Shown: positions 18,992 through 28,523, counted from the stretch's first letter. The stretch is DNA of 64,000 nt from Quadrisphaera sp. DSM 44207 (GCF_900101335.1 NZ_FNKA01000001.1:806001-870000); one strand, 5' to 3'. Numbers and translations: made by a program. The notes: generated from the sequence alone by a model not told the origin.

Positions 18992-19232
18992 GGACCCTCC
19001 TTCCCGGGGTGGTTGCCGGTGCACGGGACGTGCGGGAAGGGCCCGGACGCGCGGAGAGCCCCGGCGCAGGGCGCACGGGGCTCGCAGGGCCGCGCGCAGC
19101 GCGGCCGGGGATCTCGTCACACCTGCGCTGGACGCCCGCGGAGCGGGACCTTCGGCCTCCCTGGCGGGCGGCGACCGGCGGTCTTCGGCATCGACCAGGA
19201 TACACGCCCGCGCGGGCGCGCTCACCACATGG
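18992..19232 (-). promoter_or_regulatory. rplJ: rplJ leader region, possible L10 autoregulatory leader
   Basis: About 240 bp without a gene between the rplA terminator and rplJ. A likely -10 element TATCCT lies at 19197-19202 on the minus strand, with no convincing -35. The transcribed leader of about 190 nt contains GC-rich complementary blocks able to fold. L10 leader control is known in other bacteria, but I cannot define the conserved kink-turn from reading alone. Confidence 0.35.
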
Positions 19233-19275
19233 CGAGGGCCGCCGTCCCGCTGCAGCAGCGGGGCGGCGGCCCTCG
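19233..19275 (-). terminator. Hairpin terminator after rplA
   Basis: A 20-bp stem with a single T-G pair (19233-19252 against 19256-19275) and a 3-base loop, 20 bp past the rplA stop. It should end the secE-nusG-rplK-rplA transcript before the rplJ leader. Confidence 0.8.
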
Positions 19276-19295
19276 GGCGCGCGTCGAGCCAGGGC

Positions 19296-20012
19296 TCAGG
19301 CGGGAGCGTCCGCCTCCAGCAGGTCGCGGGTGCGGCTCGGGTCCACCGGCACGCCCGGGCCCATGGTGGTGGCGATGGTCGCCTTCTCCACGTACCGGCC
19401 CTTGGACGCCGCGGGCTTCAGGCGCAGCACCTCCTCGAGGGCGGCGGCGTAGTTCTCCACGAGCTGCTGCTCGCCGAAGGAGACCTTGCCGATCACGAAG
19501 TGCAGGTTCGCGTGCTTGTCGACGCGGAACTCGATCTTGCCGCCCTTGATCTCGGTGACGGCCCGGGCGACGTCCATGGTCACCGTGCCGGTCTTCGGGT
19601 TCGGCATCAGGCCGCGCGGGCCGAGCACGCGGCCGAGGCGGCCGACCTTGCCCATGAGGTCCGGCGTGGCGACGGCGGCGTCGAAGTCGAGGAAGCCGCC
19701 GGCGACGCGCTCGATCAGCTCGTCGCCGCCGACGACGTCCGCGCCCGCGGCCTCGGCCTGCGCGGCACGCTCGCCGGTGGCGAAGACCAGCACGCGGGCG
19801 GTCTTGCCGGTGCCGTGCGGCAGGTTCACGGTGCCGCGGACCATCTGGTCGGCCTTGCGCGGGTCCACGCCGAGGCGCAGCGCCACCTCCACGGTGGCGT
19901 CGTAGGCGGTGACCGAGGTGTCCTTGGCGAGGCGGACGGCCTCGAGGGGTGCGTAGGAGCGCTCGCGGTCGATCTTCTCGGCGGCGGCGCGGTAGGCCTT
20001 GCTGCGCTTCAC
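19296..20012 (-). CDS. rplA: Large ribosomal subunit protein uL1
   Basis: Ribosomal protein L1, 238 residues, the mobile stalk protein near the E site. The product from the GTG at 20010-20012 begins [17 protein letters not shown], and an AGGAG site lies seven bases upstream. The conserved [13 protein letters not shown] segment is near the C-terminus. It follows rplK with a 133-bp gap that contains a hairpin (20114-20137). Confidence 0.96.
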   Translation of the reverse strand: MKRSKAYRAAAEKIDRERSYAPLEAVRLAKDTSVTAYDATVEVALRLGVDPRKADQMVRGTVNLPHGTGKTARVLVFATGERAAQAEAAGADVVGGDELIERVAGGFLDFDAAVATPDLMGKVGRLGRVLGPRGLMPNPKTGTVTMDVARAVTEIKGGKIEFRVDKHANLHFVIGKVSFGEQQLVENYAAALEEVLRLKPAASKGRYVEKATIATTMGPGVPVDPSRTRDLLEADAPA

Positions 20013-20113
20013 GGGTCTTCTCCTGGGTCGTGGTCGGCGGGCCGGGCGGCCCTCCCACCGGCGCGGGGTGCCCGCGCCGTGCGTCGTGCGGCGCCCCGGG
20101 GGACGCACCGGGT

Positions 20114-20137
20114 GCAGCGCGCGGGAGGGCGCGCTGC
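20114..20137 (-). promoter_or_regulatory. Perfect hairpin between rplK and rplA
   Basis: Nine-base-pair stem (20114-20122 with 20129-20137) and a 6-base loop, eight bases after the rplK stop. In many bacteria L1 represses rplKA from the leader of the message; this structure lies between the two genes, so it is probably not that site. Confidence 0.45.
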
Positions 20138-20145
20138 TTCCCGGG

Positions 20146-20577
20146 TCAGTCCTGGACGGTGATGCCCATCGAGCGGGCGGTGCCCGCGATGATCTTGCTG
20201 GCGGCGTCGACGTCGTTGGCGTTGAGGTCGGCCATCTTCTGCTCGGCGATCTCGCGCACCTGGGCGGTGCTCAGGGAGGCCACCTTGGTGGTGTGCGGGG
20301 TGCCGGAGCCCTTGGCGACGCCGGCGGCCTTCTTGATCAGCTCCGCCGCGGGCGGGGTCTTGAGGACGAAGGTGAAGGAGCGGTCCTCGTAGACCGTGAT
20401 CTCGACCGGGATCACGTTGCCGCGCTGGGCCTCGGTCGCGGCGTTGTAGGCCTTGCAGAACTCCATGATGTTCACGCCGTGCTGGCCCAGGGCGGGGCCG
20501 ATCGGCGGGGCCGGCGTGGCCGCACCGGCGTTGATCTGCAGCTTGATGAGCCCGGAGACTCGCTTCTTGGGGGGCAT
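20146..20577 (-). CDS. rplK: Large ribosomal subunit protein uL11
   Basis: Ribosomal protein L11, 143 residues, part of the GTPase-associated centre and the target region of thiopeptides. It starts [15 protein letters not shown] and contains the proline-rich hinge ([18 protein letters not shown]). ATG at 20575-20577; nusG ends 89 bp upstream. All conserved segments look normal. Confidence 0.98.
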   Translation of the reverse strand: MPPKKRVSGLIKLQINAGAATPAPPIGPALGQHGVNIMEFCKAYNAATEAQRGNVIPVEITVYEDRSFTFVLKTPPAAELIKKAAGVAKGSGTPHTTKVASLSTAQVREIAEQKMADLNANDVDAASKIIAGTARSMGITVQD

Positions 20578-20666
20578 GGCGGTCCTCGTGTCGGTCGCCG
20601 GGTCGCTGCCCGGCGCGGTGCGGGGTCGGTGCGGGAGTCGGTGCGTGGGTGCTGTGGTGCGCGGCG

Positions 20667-21443
20667 TCAGATCTTGGCGACCTGGCCGAAGGAGAGCTCG
20701 ACCGGCGTCTCGCGGCCGAAGATGGAGACCAGGACCTGCACGGTGCGGCGGTCCACGTTGATCTCCGAGATCGTCGCCGGCATGGTCTCGAAGGGGCCCT
20801 CCATGACCGTGACGGACTCGCCGACCTCGAAGTCGACCTCGGTGACCGGGGCCGGCCGGCTGGCCGCCCTGGTCTCCTTGGGGGCGAGCGTCGGGGCGAG
20901 CATGGAGAAGACCTCCTCCAGGCTCAGCGGCACCGGCTGGTGGGTGTGCCCGACGAAGCCGGTCACGCCGGGGGTGTGCCGCACGGCGCCCCAGGACTCG
21001 TCCGTGAGGTCCATGCGCACGAGCACGTAGCCCGGGATGCGCACGCGGCGCACCGTCTTCGGCTGCCCGTTCTTGATCTCCCGGACCTCCTCCATGGGCA
21101 CCTCGACCTGGAAGATGTAGTCCTCCATGTTGAGGCTGGAGATGCGGTTCTCCAGGTTGCCCTTCACCCGGTTCTCGTAGCCGGCGTAGGAGTGCACGAC
21201 GTACCAGTCGCCCGGCGCCCGGCGCAGCTGCGCCTTGAACTCCTCGACGGGGTCGACGTCGTCGTCCTCGCCGCCCGCGGTGGCCGGAGCGGTGTCCGCA
21301 GCGGGCGCCGCGGAGGGAGCGGTCGCCGCGGCCGCAGCGGCGTGCTGCTCGTCCTCCGGGGCGTCGTCGACGCCGAGCCGGACGTCGAGGTCGACGTCCA
21401 GGTAGCCGCCGGTGCTCCCGCTCTCGGGGGTGTTCTCGGACAC
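20667..21443 (-). CDS. nusG: Transcription termination/antitermination factor NusG
   Basis: NusG, 258 residues. Residues 1-75 are an acidic, Ala-rich extension typical of actinobacteria. The NGN domain that binds RNA polymerase begins at [15 protein letters not shown] (about residue 79), and the C-terminal KOW domain ([15 protein letters not shown]) contacts S10 or Rho. It lies between secE and rplK, as in most bacteria. Confidence 0.97.
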   Translation of the reverse strand: MSENTPESGSTGGYLDVDLDVRLGVDDAPEDEQHAAAAAATAPSAAPAADTAPATAGGEDDDVDPVEEFKAQLRRAPGDWYVVHSYAGYENRVKGNLENRISSLNMEDYIFQVEVPMEEVREIKNGQPKTVRRVRIPGYVLVRMDLTDESWGAVRHTPGVTGFVGHTHQPVPLSLEEVFSMLAPTLAPKETRAASRPAPVTEVDFEVGESVTVMEGPFETMPATISEINVDRRTVQVLVSIFGRETPVELSFGQVAKI

Positions 21444-21506
21444 GGTGGGACCTGCTTCCTGCGGTGGTGCCGGGTGGGAGCTCGGGCTGGCGCGGACGGC
21501 GGCGGG

Positions 21507-21764
21507 TCAGCCGCCCCCGCCGAGGACCCACAGCACCAGCCGCCCGAACCCGAGGTCGAGGAGGGAGACGTAGACCATCACCACGACCACGAACACGAGC
21601 ACGACCGACGTGTAGGTCACCAGCTCGTCGCGCGTGGGGCGCACGACCTTCTTCAGCTCGGCGACGACCTGGCGCAGGAACAGCGAGAGGCGGGCGAGGA
21701 GGCCCGGGCGGCGCTGCGGGCGCGACGGGGCGCCGTGGGCGCCACCCGCTCGGGTCTCGGTCAC
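21507..21764 (-). CDS. secE: Protein translocase subunit SecE
   Basis: SecE, 85 residues, the small clamp subunit of the SecYEG channel. Residues 22-45 form the amphipathic surface helix ([19 protein letters not shown] then RPTRDEL), followed by one membrane helix (about residues 50-68). The GTG at 21762-21764 (product MTETRAGG) is chosen because the longer frame would read through tRNA-Trp. nusG starts 63 bp downstream. Confidence 0.95.
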   Translation of the reverse strand: MTETRAGGAHGAPSRPQRRPGLLARLSLFLRQVVAELKKVVRPTRDELVTYTSVVLVFVVVVMVYVSLLDLGFGRLVLWVLGGGG

Positions 21765-21864
21765 GTGGCTCCTGCGCCTCTCCTGTCGACTGCGTGCTGG
21801 CGGTCGCCGCGCGGCGTCCGACGTCCTGTGCGGGCCCCGCCGGCGGACCGGCGGGGCGCTCGCG

Positions 21865-21937
21865 CAGGGCAGGTGGGACTCGAACCCACAACCGCCGGTT
21901 TTGGAGACCGGTGCGCTGCCAGTTGCGCCACTGCCCT
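21865..21937 (-). tRNA. tRNA-Trp (CCA)
   Basis: 73-nt cloverleaf on the minus strand: acceptor AGGGCAG pairs with CTGCCCT, anticodon loop CTCCAAA gives CCA, T-loop TTCGAGT. The 3' CCA is not encoded. It lies just upstream of secE, a usual actinobacterial position. Confidence 0.95.
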
Positions 21938-22010
21938 TCGGCAGCGACCGCCCCCGCCGCACCGGCACCCGTGGTGCGGCCAGCGGGCAGCACGGAGCCA
22001 CCGGGCGCCC

Positions 22011-22040
22011 AGCATACGCGGCGGCGGCGTCCCGGGTCGA
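22011..22040 (-). promoter_or_regulatory. Candidate promoter for tRNA-Trp and secE-nusG
   Basis: TCGACC (22035-22040), an 18-bp spacer and TATGCT (22011-22016) on the minus strand, about 75 bp before the tRNA. The spacer equals the rpsL and rpoB promoters. Confidence 0.45.
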
Positions 22041-22113
22041 ACCGCCGCACCGCCGGCCCCGCACCGCACGTCCCGGTCGAGGCCGCGGGCGCGCGGTGGG
22101 AGGATCCTGCGAC

Positions 22114-23370
22114 GTGAGCCAGCCGCCCGCCGCAGCCCCCTCCCCCGCACCCGCCCCCGCCCGCGCCGCCGGGCGGCGCGTCTCCGCCCGCGTCGGCGGC
22201 ATCGCCGAGTCGGCCACGCTCGCCGTGGACGCGCGGGCGAAGGCGCTGAAGGCGGCCGGCCGGCCGGTGATCGGCTTCGGCGCGGGCGAGCCGGACTTCC
22301 CCACCCCGGAGGCGATCGTGCAGGCCGCCGTCGCGGCGTGCCGCGACCCGCGCGACCACCGCTACACCCCCGCCGCCGGGCTGCCCGAGCTGCGCGCCGC
22401 GATCGCGGCCAAGACCGCCCGCGACTCCGGGTACGAGGTGGCCCCCGAGCAGGTGCTCGTCACCAACGGCGGCAAGCAGGCCGTCTACACGGCCTTCGCG
22501 ACGCTGCTCGACCCCGGCGACGAGGTGCTGCTGCCCGCGCCGTACTGGACGACGTACCCCGAGGCCGTCCGCCTGGCCGGCGGGGTGCCGGTGGAGGTCT
22601 TCGCCGGCGAGGACCAGGGCTACCTGGTCACCGTCGAGCAGCTGGAGGCCGCGCGCACCAGCGCGACGAAGGTGCTCCTGCTGTGCTCGCCGTCCAACCC
22701 GACCGGCGCGGTCCACCCGCCCGAGCTGGTGCGCGAGATCGGGCGCTGGGCGGCCGAGGCCGGGATCTGGGTGGTCGCCGACGAGATCTACGAGCACCTC
22801 GTCTACGACGGCGCCGTGGCCGCCTCGGCGCCGGTGCAGGTGCCGGAGCTCGCCGAGCGCTGCGTCGTGCTCAACGGGGTGGCCAAGACGTACGCGATGA
22901 CCGGCTGGCGCGTGGGCTGGATGATCGGCCCGACCGACGTCGTGCGGGCGGCGACGAACCTGCAGTCGCACCTGACGTCGAACGTCGCCAACGTCTCCCA
23001 GCGCGCGGCGCTCGCGGCGGTCAGCGGCGACCTGAGCGCGGTGGCGGCGATGCGCGAGGCGTTCGACCGGCGCCGCCGCACGATGGTCTCGATGCTCTCG
23101 GACGTCGACGGGGTCGAGTGCCCGATGCCGCAGGGGGCGTTCTACGCCTACCCGAGCGTGCACGGGGTGCTCGGGCGCAGCATCCGCGGGCGCACGCCGA
23201 CGACGTCCGCGGATCTGGCGGAGCTGGTGCTGGAGGAGGCCGAGGTCGCCGTCGTGCCCGGCGAGGCGTTCGGGCCCTCCGGCTACCTGCGCCTGTCGTA
23301 CGCGCTCGGGGACGACGACCTCGTCGAGGGCGTCGGCCGGATCCAGGCCCTGCTCGCCGAGGCCCGCTGA
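22114..23370 (+). CDS. aspC: PLP-dependent class I aminotransferase, aspartate aminotransferase-like
   Basis: A 418-residue fold-type I aminotransferase, probably transferring amino groups between aspartate and 2-oxoglutarate, although the substrate cannot be fixed by reading. The family signature [14 protein letters not shown], the [10 protein letters not shown] motif and the PLP-lysine motif [15 protein letters not shown] (Lys near 258) are present. The GTG at 22114 is preceded by GGGAGGATC; the frame is open further upstream only through the antisense of tRNA-Trp and secE. It is the only plus-strand gene between secE and murB. Confidence 0.9.
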   Translation: MSQPPAAAPSPAPAPARAAGRRVSARVGGIAESATLAVDARAKALKAAGRPVIGFGAGEPDFPTPEAIVQAAVAACRDPRDHRYTPAAGLPELRAAIAAKTARDSGYEVAPEQVLVTNGGKQAVYTAFATLLDPGDEVLLPAPYWTTYPEAVRLAGGVPVEVFAGEDQGYLVTVEQLEAARTSATKVLLLCSPSNPTGAVHPPELVREIGRWAAEAGIWVVADEIYEHLVYDGAVAASAPVQVPELAERCVVLNGVAKTYAMTGWRVGWMIGPTDVVRAATNLQSHLTSNVANVSQRAALAAVSGDLSAVAAMREAFDRRRRTMVSMLSDVDGVECPMPQGAFYAYPSVHGVLGRSIRGRTPTTSADLAELVLEEAEVAVVPGEAFGPSGYLRLSYALGDDDLVEGVGRIQALLAEAR

Positions 23371-23398
23371 CCCGGCGCCACCGCGTCCTGCGCGCGGG

Positions 23399-24523
23399 TC
23401 AGAGGGAGCAGCCGACGAGGTCGGGCTCGGGGACGAGCTCGAGGCCGAACCGCTCGCGCACCCCGTCGCGCACCTCGCGCGCCAGCGCCAGGACGTCGGC
23501 CGCGCTCGCGCCGCCCCGGTTGGTCAGGGCGAGGGTGTGCTTGGTCGAGATGGCCGCCGGGCCGGGCAGCCCGTGGCCGCGGGCGAAGCCGGCGTGCTCG
23601 ATCAGCCACGCCGCGCTGGTCTTCACGCGCCCGCCGCCGGCGTCGAAGCGGGGCGCGCCCTGCGGCAGCGCGGCCGCCGCCGCGGCGTCGAGCACCGGGT
23701 TGGTGAAGAACGAGCCGGCGCTCCAGGTGTCGGGGTCGTGCGCGTCCACGACCATCCCGCGCCGGCGGCGCAGGCGCAGGACGGCCTCGCGCACGTCCGC
23801 CAGCGGCACCCGCTGCCCGACCGCGACGCCGAGCTCTCCCGCGAGCGCGGGGTAGCGCACGGGCGTCGACAGCTCGGAGAGGGCCAGCTGGAAGACGACG
23901 TCGAGGACGACGAAGCGGCCCGGCTCGGCCTTGAAGCGCGACCAGCGGTAGCCGAAGCCGCACTCGGCGGCGGCGAAGGTGCGCCGCCGGCCCTCGCGCC
24001 GGTCCCAGGTGGTGACGCGAGCGAGGGTGTCCGCGACCTCCTGGCCGTAGGCGCCGACGTTCTGCACGGGCGTGGCGCCGGTCGACCCCGGGATGCCGGA
24101 CATGGCCTCCATCCCCGCGAGGCCGTCCGCCACGGTGCGGGCGACCAGGGCGTCCCAGTCCTCCCCCGCCGCGACCCGCACCAGCGCCCCGCCGCAGGCG
24201 TCGGCGGACTCCACCCGCACGCCGCCGGTGCGCACGAGCACGACGGTGCCGTCGAACCCGCCGTCCCCGACGAGCAGGTTCGACCCGCCGCCGACCACGA
24301 GCACCGGCTGCCCCGCCGCGTCGGCGGAGCGGACGGCGTCCACGAGCTCGTCCTCGGTGCGCGCTCCCACGAGGCGCCGGGCCGGCCCGCCGACGCGCAG
24401 CGTGGTCAGGTCTGCCAGGCGCACGACGGCGCCCGCGGTGGGAGCGCCCGCAGGAGCGCCGACGGGGGTGCTCGCGGCGGTGCTCGCGGCGGTGCTCGCG
24501 GCGGTGGTCGCGGGGGTGCTCAC
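23399..24523 (-). CDS. murB: UDP-N-acetylenolpyruvoylglucosamine reductase
   Basis: MurB, 374 residues, an FAD enzyme that reduces UDP-GlcNAc-enolpyruvate to UDP-MurNAc for peptidoglycan. FAD-binding motifs ([34 protein letters not shown]), the catalytic serine in AGSFFTNPV and the C-terminal [10 protein letters not shown] are intact. The first 20 residues contain an AAST repeat from a 12-bp tandem repeat. The GTG at 24521-24523 has no ribosome-binding site; a -10-like TAGCCT ends eight bases before it, suggesting a leaderless message. Confidence 0.95.
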   Translation of the reverse strand: MSTPATTAASTAASTAASTPVGAPAGAPTAGAVVRLADLTTLRVGGPARRLVGARTEDELVDAVRSADAAGQPVLVVGGGSNLLVGDGGFDGTVVLVRTGGVRVESADACGGALVRVAAGEDWDALVARTVADGLAGMEAMSGIPGSTGATPVQNVGAYGQEVADTLARVTTWDRREGRRRTFAAAECGFGYRWSRFKAEPGRFVVLDVVFQLALSELSTPVRYPALAGELGVAVGQRVPLADVREAVLRLRRRRGMVVDAHDPDTWSAGSFFTNPVLDAAAAAALPQGAPRFDAGGGRVKTSAAWLIEHAGFARGHGLPGPAAISTKHTLALTNRGGASAADVLALAREVRDGVRERFGLELVPEPDLVGCSL

Positions 24524-24531
24524 GAGCGACC

Positions 24532-24537
24532 AGGCTA
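24532..24537 (-). promoter_or_regulatory. murB: -10 element for leaderless murB transcript
   Basis: TAGCCT on the minus strand, eight bases before the murB GTG. The start would lie at or next to the first base of the coding sequence, and no Shine-Dalgarno sequence is present. Confidence 0.4.
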
Positions 24538-25806
24538 GGCGTCGGCCGGCGCCGCGGCGCGCTCCCGGCGCTCCGCGGCCGGCGGCGAGGCCGCCACGCG
24601 GCTGACGAGCAGGGACGGCACGGCGACGGCCGCGACGACGAGCAGGGCGGAGAGCACGCCGACGCGGTCGCCGAGGAAGCCCAGCAGCGGGGGGCCGGCG
24701 AGGAAGGCCGTGTACCCGATGGTGGAGACCGCGCTGACCCGCTGCGCCGCGCGCACCGGGTCGTCGGCGGCGGCGCTGATGCCCACGGGGAAGCCGAGCG
24801 AGGCGCCGGCGCCCCACACCAGGGCCCCGACCACGGCGACGGCGTAGGAGCCGCCGAGGACGAAGACCAGCACGCCGGCCAGGGACAGCAGCATCGTCGC
24901 GCGCAGCACGGGCACGCGGCCCCAGCGGTCCAGCGCCCTCGTGCCCGCCAGGCGCGCGATCGTCATGGCCGTGACGAAGGCCGCGAAGCCGAGGGCGCCG
25001 AGCGCGGGCGAGGCGCCGTACCCGTCGACCAGGGCGATGCTCAGCCAGTCGTTCGCGGTGCCCTCGGTGAAGGCGGCCGAGAGCACCAGGACGCCGACGA
25101 GCAGCGTGCGCCCCTCGGTCCAGGCCGACAGCGCCGAGCCGCGCCCGCCGTGCGCCGCGCCACCGCCCGAGGGCGCCCCGCCCACGGCGCGCGGCAGGAA
25201 CGAGCGCGCCTGGACGACGACGACGGTCGCGGCCAGCACCGCCACGACGGCCAGGTGCACCTGCACCGGGACCCGCAGCCACGCGGCCAGCGCGCCGCCG
25301 GCCGCACCGGCCACCGTGCCGGAGCTGAACCCGGCGTGGAAGGCCGGCATGATGCTGCGGCCCAGGTGGCGCTCGACGGCGGCGCCCTCGAGGTTCATCG
25401 CGACGTCCCACAGGCCCATCCCGACGCCGAGGGCCAGCAGCCCCGCCCCGGTGAGCAGCGGCGAGTGCAGCAGGTGGGCGGCGACGCCGGCCCAGGCGAG
25501 CCCCGCGGTGGTGAGCACCGCGGAGGCCGCGACGGTCGCGGCCGGGCCCACGCGCGCCGCGATGCCCCCGGCGAGCGGCAGGGCCGCCACCGACCCGACC
25601 GCGCCCACGAGGAGCAGCAGCCCGAGCCGGCCCGGGCTCAGCGCAAGCGCCTCCTGGGTCTCGGGCAGGCGCGAGACCCAGGAGGCGAACCCGAAGCCGT
25701 TGAGGGCGAAGGCGGCGAAGACCGCGGTGCGGGCCGCCAGGACGGCGCGGCGGGACGGCGCGGGCGCGGCCGAGGACCCGGAGGACGGCGCGGAGGACGA
25801 GGGCAC
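24535..25806 (-). CDS. MFS transporter of the YbjJ-like group
   Basis: A 423-residue major facilitator with about 12 membrane helices. The N-terminal FALNGFGFASWVSRLPETQE motif is typical of the YbjJ/fucose-permease-like branch, whose substrates are mostly unknown. The GTG at 25804-25806 has GGGAG upstream. It diverges from a LacI-family gene across a shared operator, so the substrate is probably a sugar or sugar derivative (inference). No metabolic enzyme accompanies it. Confidence 0.85.
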   Translation of the reverse strand: MPSSSAPSSGSSAAPAPSRRAVLAARTAVFAAFALNGFGFASWVSRLPETQEALALSPGRLGLLLLVGAVGSVAALPLAGGIAARVGPAATVAASAVLTTAGLAWAGVAAHLLHSPLLTGAGLLALGVGMGLWDVAMNLEGAAVERHLGRSIMPAFHAGFSSGTVAGAAGGALAAWLRVPVQVHLAVVAVLAATVVVVQARSFLPRAVGGAPSGGGAAHGGRGSALSAWTEGRTLLVGVLVLSAAFTEGTANDWLSIALVDGYGASPALGALGFAAFVTAMTIARLAGTRALDRWGRVPVLRATMLLSLAGVLVFVLGGSYAVAVVGALVWGAGASLGFPVGISAAADDPVRAAQRVSAVSTIGYTAFLAGPPLLGFLGDRVGVLSALLVVAAVAVPSLLVSRVAASPPAAERRERAAAPADA

Positions 25807-25847
25807 GGTGCTCCCAGGAGGCCGGCGGGACGAGGGCCCGCTGCAGA

Positions 25848-25861
25848 TCGAATCGATTCGA
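25848..25861. promoter_or_regulatory. Palindromic LacI-family operator between divergent genes
   Basis: Perfect 14-bp palindrome TCGAATCGATTCGA with the central CG usual for LacI-family operators. It sits between the MFS transporter and the lacI-type gene, directly before the likely -10 element TATCGT (25866-25871), so binding would block at least the regulator's own promoter. Confidence 0.7.
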
Positions 25862-25865
25862 CACC

Positions 25866-25871
25866 TATCGT
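25866..25871 (+). promoter_or_regulatory. -10 element for leaderless lacI-type transcript
   Basis: TATCGT, seven bases before the GTG start of the regulator, with no ribosome-binding site between. This fits leaderless transcription. Confidence 0.4.
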
Positions 25872-25878
25872 CGACCCC

Positions 25879-26985
25879 GTGCCAGCCACCGGTCAAGCCA
25901 GCGGCGCGCCGCCGCGCCGGCCGACGCTGCGGGACGTCGCCGCGCGCGCGGAGGTCTCGGCGTCCACGGCGTCGCTGGCCTTCGCCGGCGACGCCCGCGT
26001 GGCGCCCCCCACGCGCGAGCGGGTGCTGGCCGCGGCCGCCGAGCTCGGGTACCCGGGCCCGGACCCCCTGGCGCGCTCGCTGCGCCAGGGGCGCTCGGGC
26101 GTCGTCGGCGCGGTGGTCGGGGAGCGGCTCGGCTACGCCTTCGCCGACCCGTTCGCGGTCGCCACCCTCGACGGGCTCGCCGAGGAGGTCGGGGCGCTGG
26201 GCTCCGCGCTGCTCCTGCTCTCGGGCGGCGAGGACGACGATCGGCGCCTGGCGCGGGTGGCGCACGTGCCCGTGGACGCCGTCGTCTACGCCACCTGCGG
26301 CGGGCCGGCGGACCCGGCCGTGGACCTGCTGCTGCGCCGCGGCGTGCCCGTGGTGGGCATCGAGGGCCCGCGCGCGCCCGGGGTGCACCTCGTCGACGTC
26401 GACAACCGCGGCTCCAGCGCGGATCTCGCGCGCGAGCTCGTGCGCCTGGGCCACCGGCGCGTCGCGGTGGCCACCCTCCCGTGGCGCCTGGACGGGCGGC
26501 GGGGGCCGCTGGACGCCGCTCGCCGGTGCGCGGCGCCCGGCTACGACGACGCGCGCCTGCGGCTGCTGGGCGTCGAGGACGTGCTCGCCCCGAGCGGCGT
26601 GTGGGAGTGCGCCGGCAACCAGCGCGAGGAGGGCGCGCTGGCGGCGCGGGCCCTGCTCGCCGACGGCGCCGGGCGCCCCCTGCCCCCCGGCCGCCGCCCC
26701 ACCGCGCTGGTCGCGCAGTCGGACCTGCTGGCGGTGGGCGCGGTGCTCGCCGCGCAGGAGCTGGGGCTGCGCGTGCCGCAGGACGTCTCGGTCGCCGGCT
26801 ACGACGGCATCGAGACGCCCTGGCTGGGCGGCGCGGTGCTCACCACGGTCGAGCAGCCGGCGGCGGAGAAGGGCCGGGCCGCCGGGCGGATGGTGGCCGC
26901 GCTGCTGCGCGGGGAGTCCCCGCCGGACGTGGACCTGCCGGTGCGGCTGCGGCGCGGCACGACCACCGGGCCGCCCCCGCTCTGA
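25879..26985 (+). CDS. LacI-family transcriptional regulator
   Basis: A 368-residue repressor. The helix-turn-helix region reads TLRDVAARAEVSASTASLAF (about residues 15-35), followed by a periplasmic-binding-protein-like effector domain ending with the SVAGYDGIETPWL segment. The hinge is degenerate. It is divergent from the MFS transporter and should bind the 14-bp palindrome between them; the inducer is unknown. The GTG at 25879 appears leaderless. Confidence 0.9.
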   Translation: MPATGQASGAPPRRPTLRDVAARAEVSASTASLAFAGDARVAPPTRERVLAAAAELGYPGPDPLARSLRQGRSGVVGAVVGERLGYAFADPFAVATLDGLAEEVGALGSALLLLSGGEDDDRRLARVAHVPVDAVVYATCGGPADPAVDLLLRRGVPVVGIEGPRAPGVHLVDVDNRGSSADLARELVRLGHRRVAVATLPWRLDGRRGPLDAARRCAAPGYDDARLRLLGVEDVLAPSGVWECAGNQREEGALAARALLADGAGRPLPPGRRPTALVAQSDLLAVGAVLAAQELGLRVPQDVSVAGYDGIETPWLGGAVLTTVEQPAAEKGRAAGRMVAALLRGESPPDVDLPVRLRRGTTTGPPPL

Positions 26986-27021
26986 ACCGGCGCGAGCCGG
27001 CCTGGGCCGGCAGCAGCCGCG

Positions 27022-27471
27022 TCAGGGCAGGCGGACCACCGCTCGGGCGCGGCCGAGGACCGCCGAGCCCCCGCAGCGCGCCGCGAGGTCGATGCGCGCC
27101 GTGCCCGCCTCGGGGTCCAGCGCTGCCACGGTGCCCGTGACGTCCACGACCGCGGCGCCCTCGGCGGGCACGGGCACCAGGCCGGTGAAGCGCACCCCGT
27201 AGTCGAGCACCGCGGCCGGGTCGCCGCACCAGTCGACGACGAGCCGCACGGCGCCGGCCATCGTGAGCATGCCGTGGGCGATCACGTCCGGCAGGCCGGC
27301 CGCGGCCGCCGTCCGCTCGTCCCAGTGGATGGGGTTGAGGTCGCCGCTGGCACCGGCGTAGCGCACGAGGTCCGCGCGCACGAGGGCGATGCTGAGGGTG
27401 CCGACCTGCTGCCCGACGGCGAGGTCGGCCAGGCGCGGCCGGTCCTCGGGGACGGGCGAGGCCGCGCTCAC
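27022..27471 (-). CDS. hadB: MaoC-like (3R)-hydroxyacyl-ACP dehydratase subunit HadB
   Basis: A 149-residue hot-dog hydratase. The catalytic Asp and His lie in the YAGASGDLNPIHWDE motif. In mycobacteria HadB pairs with HadA or HadC in type II fatty-acid synthesis of mycolates; in other actinobacteria the pair has an unclear acyl substrate. The GTG start overlaps the hadA stop (GTGA), so the subunits are made together. The position next to rpmG is conserved. Confidence 0.88.
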   Translation of the reverse strand: MSAASPVPEDRPRLADLAVGQQVGTLSIALVRADLVRYAGASGDLNPIHWDERTAAAAGLPDVIAHGMLTMAGAVRLVVDWCGDPAAVLDYGVRFTGLVPVPAEGAAVVDVTGTVAALDPEAGTARIDLAARCGGSAVLGRARAVVRLP

Positions 27472-27923
27472 GCGGCGCCCCGCACGACGAGCATCGAGGT
27501 GGCCGTGCACACGGGCTCGCCGTCCTCGGCGGTGATCTCGCTGCGCATGGTCACCAGGTCGTTGCCTCCCATGCTCCGCACGCCGTCCACGTGCAGCGCC
27601 GCCACGAGGCGGTCGCCGGCGACGATCGGCCGGTGGTGGGTGAAGCGCTGCTCGCCGTGCACGACGCGGCTGAGGTCGATGCCGGCGGCGGGGTCGCGCA
27701 CGAGGCGCGCCTCGCTGCGCTGGGCGACGACGACGGCGAACGTCGGCGGGGCGACGACGTCCGGGTGGCCCAGCTCGCGGGCGGCGCGGGGGTCGACGTG
27801 CGCCGGGTGCACCGGGCGGCCGGCGGCCGTGGCCTCCGCGAAGGCGCGCAGCACCTCCCGCCCGACCTCGTACACGTCGTCCGGCGGGTAGGTGCGCCCG
27901 AGGATCGCGGGGTCGACGGCCAC
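27468..27923 (-). CDS. hadA: FAS1-like dehydratase, HadA-type subunit
   Basis: A 151-residue hot-dog protein that partners the catalytic HadB subunit and shapes the acyl pocket. It starts MAVDPAILGRTYPPDD at GTG 27921-27923 with AGGAGG four bases upstream. The segment PTFAVVVAQ and the later EQRFTHHRPIVAGD match the FAS1_DH region. It lies between rpmG and hadB, as in mycobacteria and streptomycetes. Confidence 0.88.
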   Translation of the reverse strand: MAVDPAILGRTYPPDDVYEVGREVLRAFAEATAAGRPVHPAHVDPRAARELGHPDVVAPPTFAVVVAQRSEARLVRDPAAGIDLSRVVHGEQRFTHHRPIVAGDRLVAALHVDGVRSMGGNDLVTMRSEITAEDGEPVCTATSMLVVRGAA

Positions 27924-28018
27924 GGTGCCTCCTGCGGGGTGGGCTGGGACGGCGCAGCGGCCGCCCCGTGGGGGACGGCCGCTGCGGGACGCGCGCCGGG
28001 AGCGCCGCGGACCTCGCC

Positions 28019-28189
28019 TCAGCGGGTCTCGCGGTGCACGGTGTGGCGCTGGTCGCGCGGGCAGAACTTCTTCATCTCCAGGCGGTCCGGGTCGTTGCGC
28101 CGGTTCTTCCGGGTGATGTAGTTGCGCTCCTTGCACTCCGTGCAGGCCAGGGTGATCTTCGGCCGGACGTCGGCGGTCTTGCTGGCCAC
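28019..28189 (-). CDS. rpmG: Large ribosomal subunit protein bL33, zinc-binding type
   Basis: Ribosomal protein L33, 56 residues. CTEC is present near residues 16-19, and a single FCPRD cysteine follows near residue 46, so the second CxxC pair of the zinc form is incomplete. The start is GTG (28187-28189). It follows tRNA-Met, the conserved actinobacterial order. Confidence 0.95.
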   Translation of the reverse strand: MASKTADVRPKITLACTECKERNYITRKNRRNDPDRLEMKKFCPRDQRHTVHRETR

Positions 28190-28335
28190 GGCGGTGCCTT
28201 CTCTCGTGCTCTGGTGCGTCGACGGGGGTGCGCGGACCGGTGGAGGGCCGCTGCGGCGCGCCGGGCGCCGGCGCGCCATCCTACGCGCTCGCGCAGGACG
28301 GGGCGGGCACGCACGGCGCCGGCCCGGTGGCCCGG

Positions 28336-28409
28336 TAGCGGGGGCGGGACTCGAACCCGCGACACAACGATTATGAGCCGTTTGCTCTAACCACCTGAGC
28401 TACCCCGCC
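28336..28409 (-). tRNA. tRNA-Met (CAT), elongator
   Basis: 74-nt cloverleaf on the minus strand with anticodon loop CTCATAA and a T-arm GCGGG-TTCGAGT-CCCGC. Position 1 (G) pairs with U72, unlike the C-A mismatch of initiator tRNA, so it is the elongator. A CAT tRNA read as Ile after lysidine modification cannot be wholly excluded. Confidence 0.9.
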
Positions 28410-28450
28410 GGGTGCCGGTGCGGCCGCCGGAGCGGCCGCACCGGATCCAG

Positions 28451-28523
28451 AGCCCCGATAGGGAATCGAACCCTAGACCTTCTCCTTACCATGGAGACGC
28501 TCTGCCGACTGAGCTATCGGGGC
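28451..28523 (-). tRNA. tRNA-Thr (GGT)
   Basis: 73-nt cloverleaf, acceptor GCCCCGA with TCGGGGC, anticodon loop ATGGTAA gives GGT. It is 41 bp upstream of tRNA-Met. Confidence 0.95.

Noticed and set aside
24535-26454. A 639-residue form of the MFS transporter starting inside the antisense of the lacI-type gene
   Set aside because: The extra N-terminus is the reverse complement of the regulator; the GTG at 25806 has a ribosome-binding site and gives a normal transporter.
28336-28409. Initiator tRNA
   Set aside because: Position 1 pairs with position 72 and the anticodon stem lacks the three G-C pairs of initiator tRNA.
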